Below, piece by piece: positions 62,501 through 64,000 of a stretch of 64,000 nucleotides of DNA (positions are counted from its first letter, which is position 1; every line of letters begins with the position of its first letter). The DNA lies in contig CATNEN010000039.1 of the NCBI GenBank assembly GCA_950097015.1, positions 20,763,501 through 20,827,500 on the forward strand, in the 5' to 3' direction. Source of the stretch: Macrostomum hystrix. Taxonomy: Eukaryota; Platyhelminthes; Macrostomidae. Position numbers and translations under genes: made by a program. Under the pieces are notes generated by a model. It was not told the origin of the DNA, searched no databases, and saw only the letters and a list, made by a program, of their open reading frames with translations.

Positions 62501-64000
62501 TTGAAGCTCGCGCAGTTCTAATTCGAGGGGCTTACCTGCACAACCGAGGACAACATTCCAAGGCCAGTTGAGGACGGTGAGCCGTCCCGAGTGACGAACA
62601 AATTCTCCAGCAGTGCCGCCAGCGAAGTAGACTGGCAGCCGATCAAATTCTGATCGTGTTAGCGGTCTGGAGAGCAGCTGCCACGCTGCGACTGATGACG
62701 TGTTCGTCACATTCTTAAGCTGCTGCTGCTGATGTTCCATTTGCTGTTGCTGTTTTTTCTTCGATTGCCTAGATATTGCTGTGTCTTCTGGAAGATTTGT
62801 CTCATTGTTTTCTGTTTCGTTCAGTTTTTCGTCTATCTGTTTATCAACCCTTGTGCTTTCGCCATCATCCTGGAATGGCCGCAGTTCGAACGGCTGGTGG
62901 GTGACTATGAACTGCTCCGGGTCTGTCATAAAAAAGAACTCGCTCGCGTCGTTGTCCCCGTCAGCAGTCTGGGCGGCCCAGCTGATGTCAACGAGGCGCC
63001 ATTCGCCGCAGACGTAGCAGGCGAACCAACAGCCGCCTAACGGGGTGCGAAAACCCGGCGCCAGGCCGACGCCCTTCTTGAAGCCGACGATTCGCTCAAA
63101 CGGAACACCGGCCTCGCTGCCATCAAGGTCGGAAATTTTTGGTTTTGGTATTTGTGATTTTCTTCTCTACAAAATACACATGACAAAAACTACACAGCCT
63201 AGAAAGATACTCGATAAGTACTCGTATATTGAGCATCAATACTTTAGATGACCTTTTTGAAGATAATGTCCTGTTAGACACTACAAATGATAACCCATTT
63301 AATAATAATAATAATTGCAGGAGGGCTGCGGATAAGAGCATATCATTTGGTGACACTAGACCCGCAGCCAGCGGGGAGGCAATTCTGCCCATTTCGCTGA
63401 CTCCTGAGCACACACCACCTAGATACTGTTCACAGTCACAAGCTCAAACTTTATGCCCTTTCTCAAGGTCAGGCGTGAATTGCAAGCCCCCAAGCCTTCC
63501 TTCTTTCTGTGGCTGCGCACCAAATGAGTATGGCCTCGCTGCGTAATCGAGCTCAGGGACCTTGATGCGAGAGGTAAACGCGTTAGACCGCTCTACCACT
63601 TACCCCCATGATGACCTGTTACGAATATAATAAACGTGAAGCATAGAACAGCAAATAACAAAACGCGACTCCAAATTCCAAGCTAGGGGAGTCACCTGAG
63701 CAGTCTAGCAAACACAGTCGAGTGCCTGTCCACTCCGCTGCTGCTACCGGACTCAGCCAATCGGCGCAGGGTTCGATAGACCGGCGACTCGAGCCCGGCA
63801 TCGGCCTTGATCAACTTGGCACGCCCGGAAACGGACATCGCAAGCACAAACGCGAAGGCCGCACGCAGTCGTTTCAAGTCGTCGTCGCAGCCGCGATAAA
63901 GCCGTCGGCACAGCGTCGACCAGTCGTCGTTTGGCACCGGCAGTTCGGATTGCGCCTGAGCGTCGACTGACGAAAACTCAACGCCGCGAAGCAGCTCCGC
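59600..64000 (-). CDS. Kyphoscoliosis/hillarin-type protein with dynein-stalk-like module (5' end outside window)
   Basis: Exons 63696-(64000+), 61099-63116, 60561-60883, 60171-60341 and 59600-59818 join in phase. The first two carry a transglutaminase-like (KY/hillarin) domain: DDDLKRLRAAFAFVL, TVFARLL, then ERIVGFKKGVGLAPG, GEWRLVDISWAAQ and FFFMTDPEQFIVTHQP. After it come WQLLSRPLTRSEFDRLPVYF and beta-rich KY-type segments. The catalytic Cys position reads GVDRHST and the His position GGCWFACY, so the triad is broken although the Asp (LVDISW) remains. KY-family proteins act in muscle Z-disc and cytoskeletal upkeep. The last three exons and the end of exon 2 match the neighbouring gene's stalk-like module: LTELRRYSRPQDAVHSTVQA, HYEKRTRKWKRC, RVDPRIAARSKQIL, AAASGFYEW. 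The Ser-rich tail ends AKKKR. Confidence 0.85.
59885..60073. repeat. Dispersed repeat, family C, ending in a perfect hairpin
   Basis: GAAGTCAGCATCGTCGAGGT through CCTGGTGACAAGGACAGCTAACAT matches 48,865-48,940. At its right end GCTCTGTCTTAACC (60,041-60,054) pairs perfectly with 60,060-60,073 over a five-base loop. It lies between the last two exons of the KY-type gene. Confidence 0.65.
63300..63608 (-). mobile_element. tRNA-derived SINE, family A, in KY-type gene intron
   Basis: Minus strand: GGGGGTAAGTGGTAGAGCGG, GAGCTCGATTACGCAGCGAG, GGGGGCTTGCAATTCACG and a CCTCCTGCAATTATTATTAT tail. Compared with the 35.2-kb copy it lacks about 60 bp of the middle. It sits in the intron between the two transglutaminase-like exons. 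Confidence 0.85.

Overview
This is eukaryotic, animal-type nuclear DNA: genes are split by GT-AG introns, coding islands are GC-rich, and long AT-rich stretches and many minisatellites lie between and inside genes. One gene (48,065-49,745) joins two EF-hands to a dynein-light-chain domain, the layout of platyhelminth tegument-allergen-like proteins. I therefore infer a flatworm, probably a free-living one with a repeat-rich genome (Macrostomum-like). That assignment is inference, not proof.

Layout. 1-2.4 kb: the 3' part of an unrecognised plus-strand gene. 2.7-4.0 kb: omega-amidase NIT2 (minus). 4-6 kb: two minisatellites. 6.0-11.8 kb: two tandem hnRNP L-type four-RRM genes (minus). 11.8-17.7 kb: AT-rich DNA with a 2.55-kb inverted-repeat element. 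17.7-22.3 kb: a four-exon TNF-superfamily ligand gene (minus) with a different minisatellite in each intron. 22.4-30.98 kb: minisatellites around a coiled-coil gene (25.9-26.6 kb). 30.98-33.2 kb: a type II membrane protein of the M13/neprilysin family that has lost its zinc site. 33.3-38.9 kb: minisatellites and a SINE. 38.9-40.1 kb: TIPRL/TIP41 exons. 40.2-44.5 kb: AT-rich DNA. 44.5-46.1 kb: an S10 serine carboxypeptidase (cathepsin A type) with a GPI-like tail. 48.1-49.7 kb: the EF-hand/dynein-light-chain gene. 49.8-52.1 kb: SINEs. 52.1-64.0 kb: two tandem minus-strand paralogs sharing a four-exon 3' module that resembles the dynein heavy chain stalk. The downstream copy carries about 1,000 residues of acidic repeat; the upstream copy carries a kyphoscoliosis/hillarin-type transglutaminase-like domain without its catalytic Cys and His.

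Ties between genes are mostly structural. The two hnRNP L genes and the two stalk-module genes are tandem duplicates. Introns are the main minisatellite sites. One 16-bp unit occurs in three distant arrays, in both orientations. Two tRNA-derived SINE families and a foldback family are scattered through introns and spacers. Exon models were built by hand from reading frame and splice-site phase. The TNF, tegument-like, NIT2, hnRNP L and two stalk-module models close in phase throughout, which is the main support for them.
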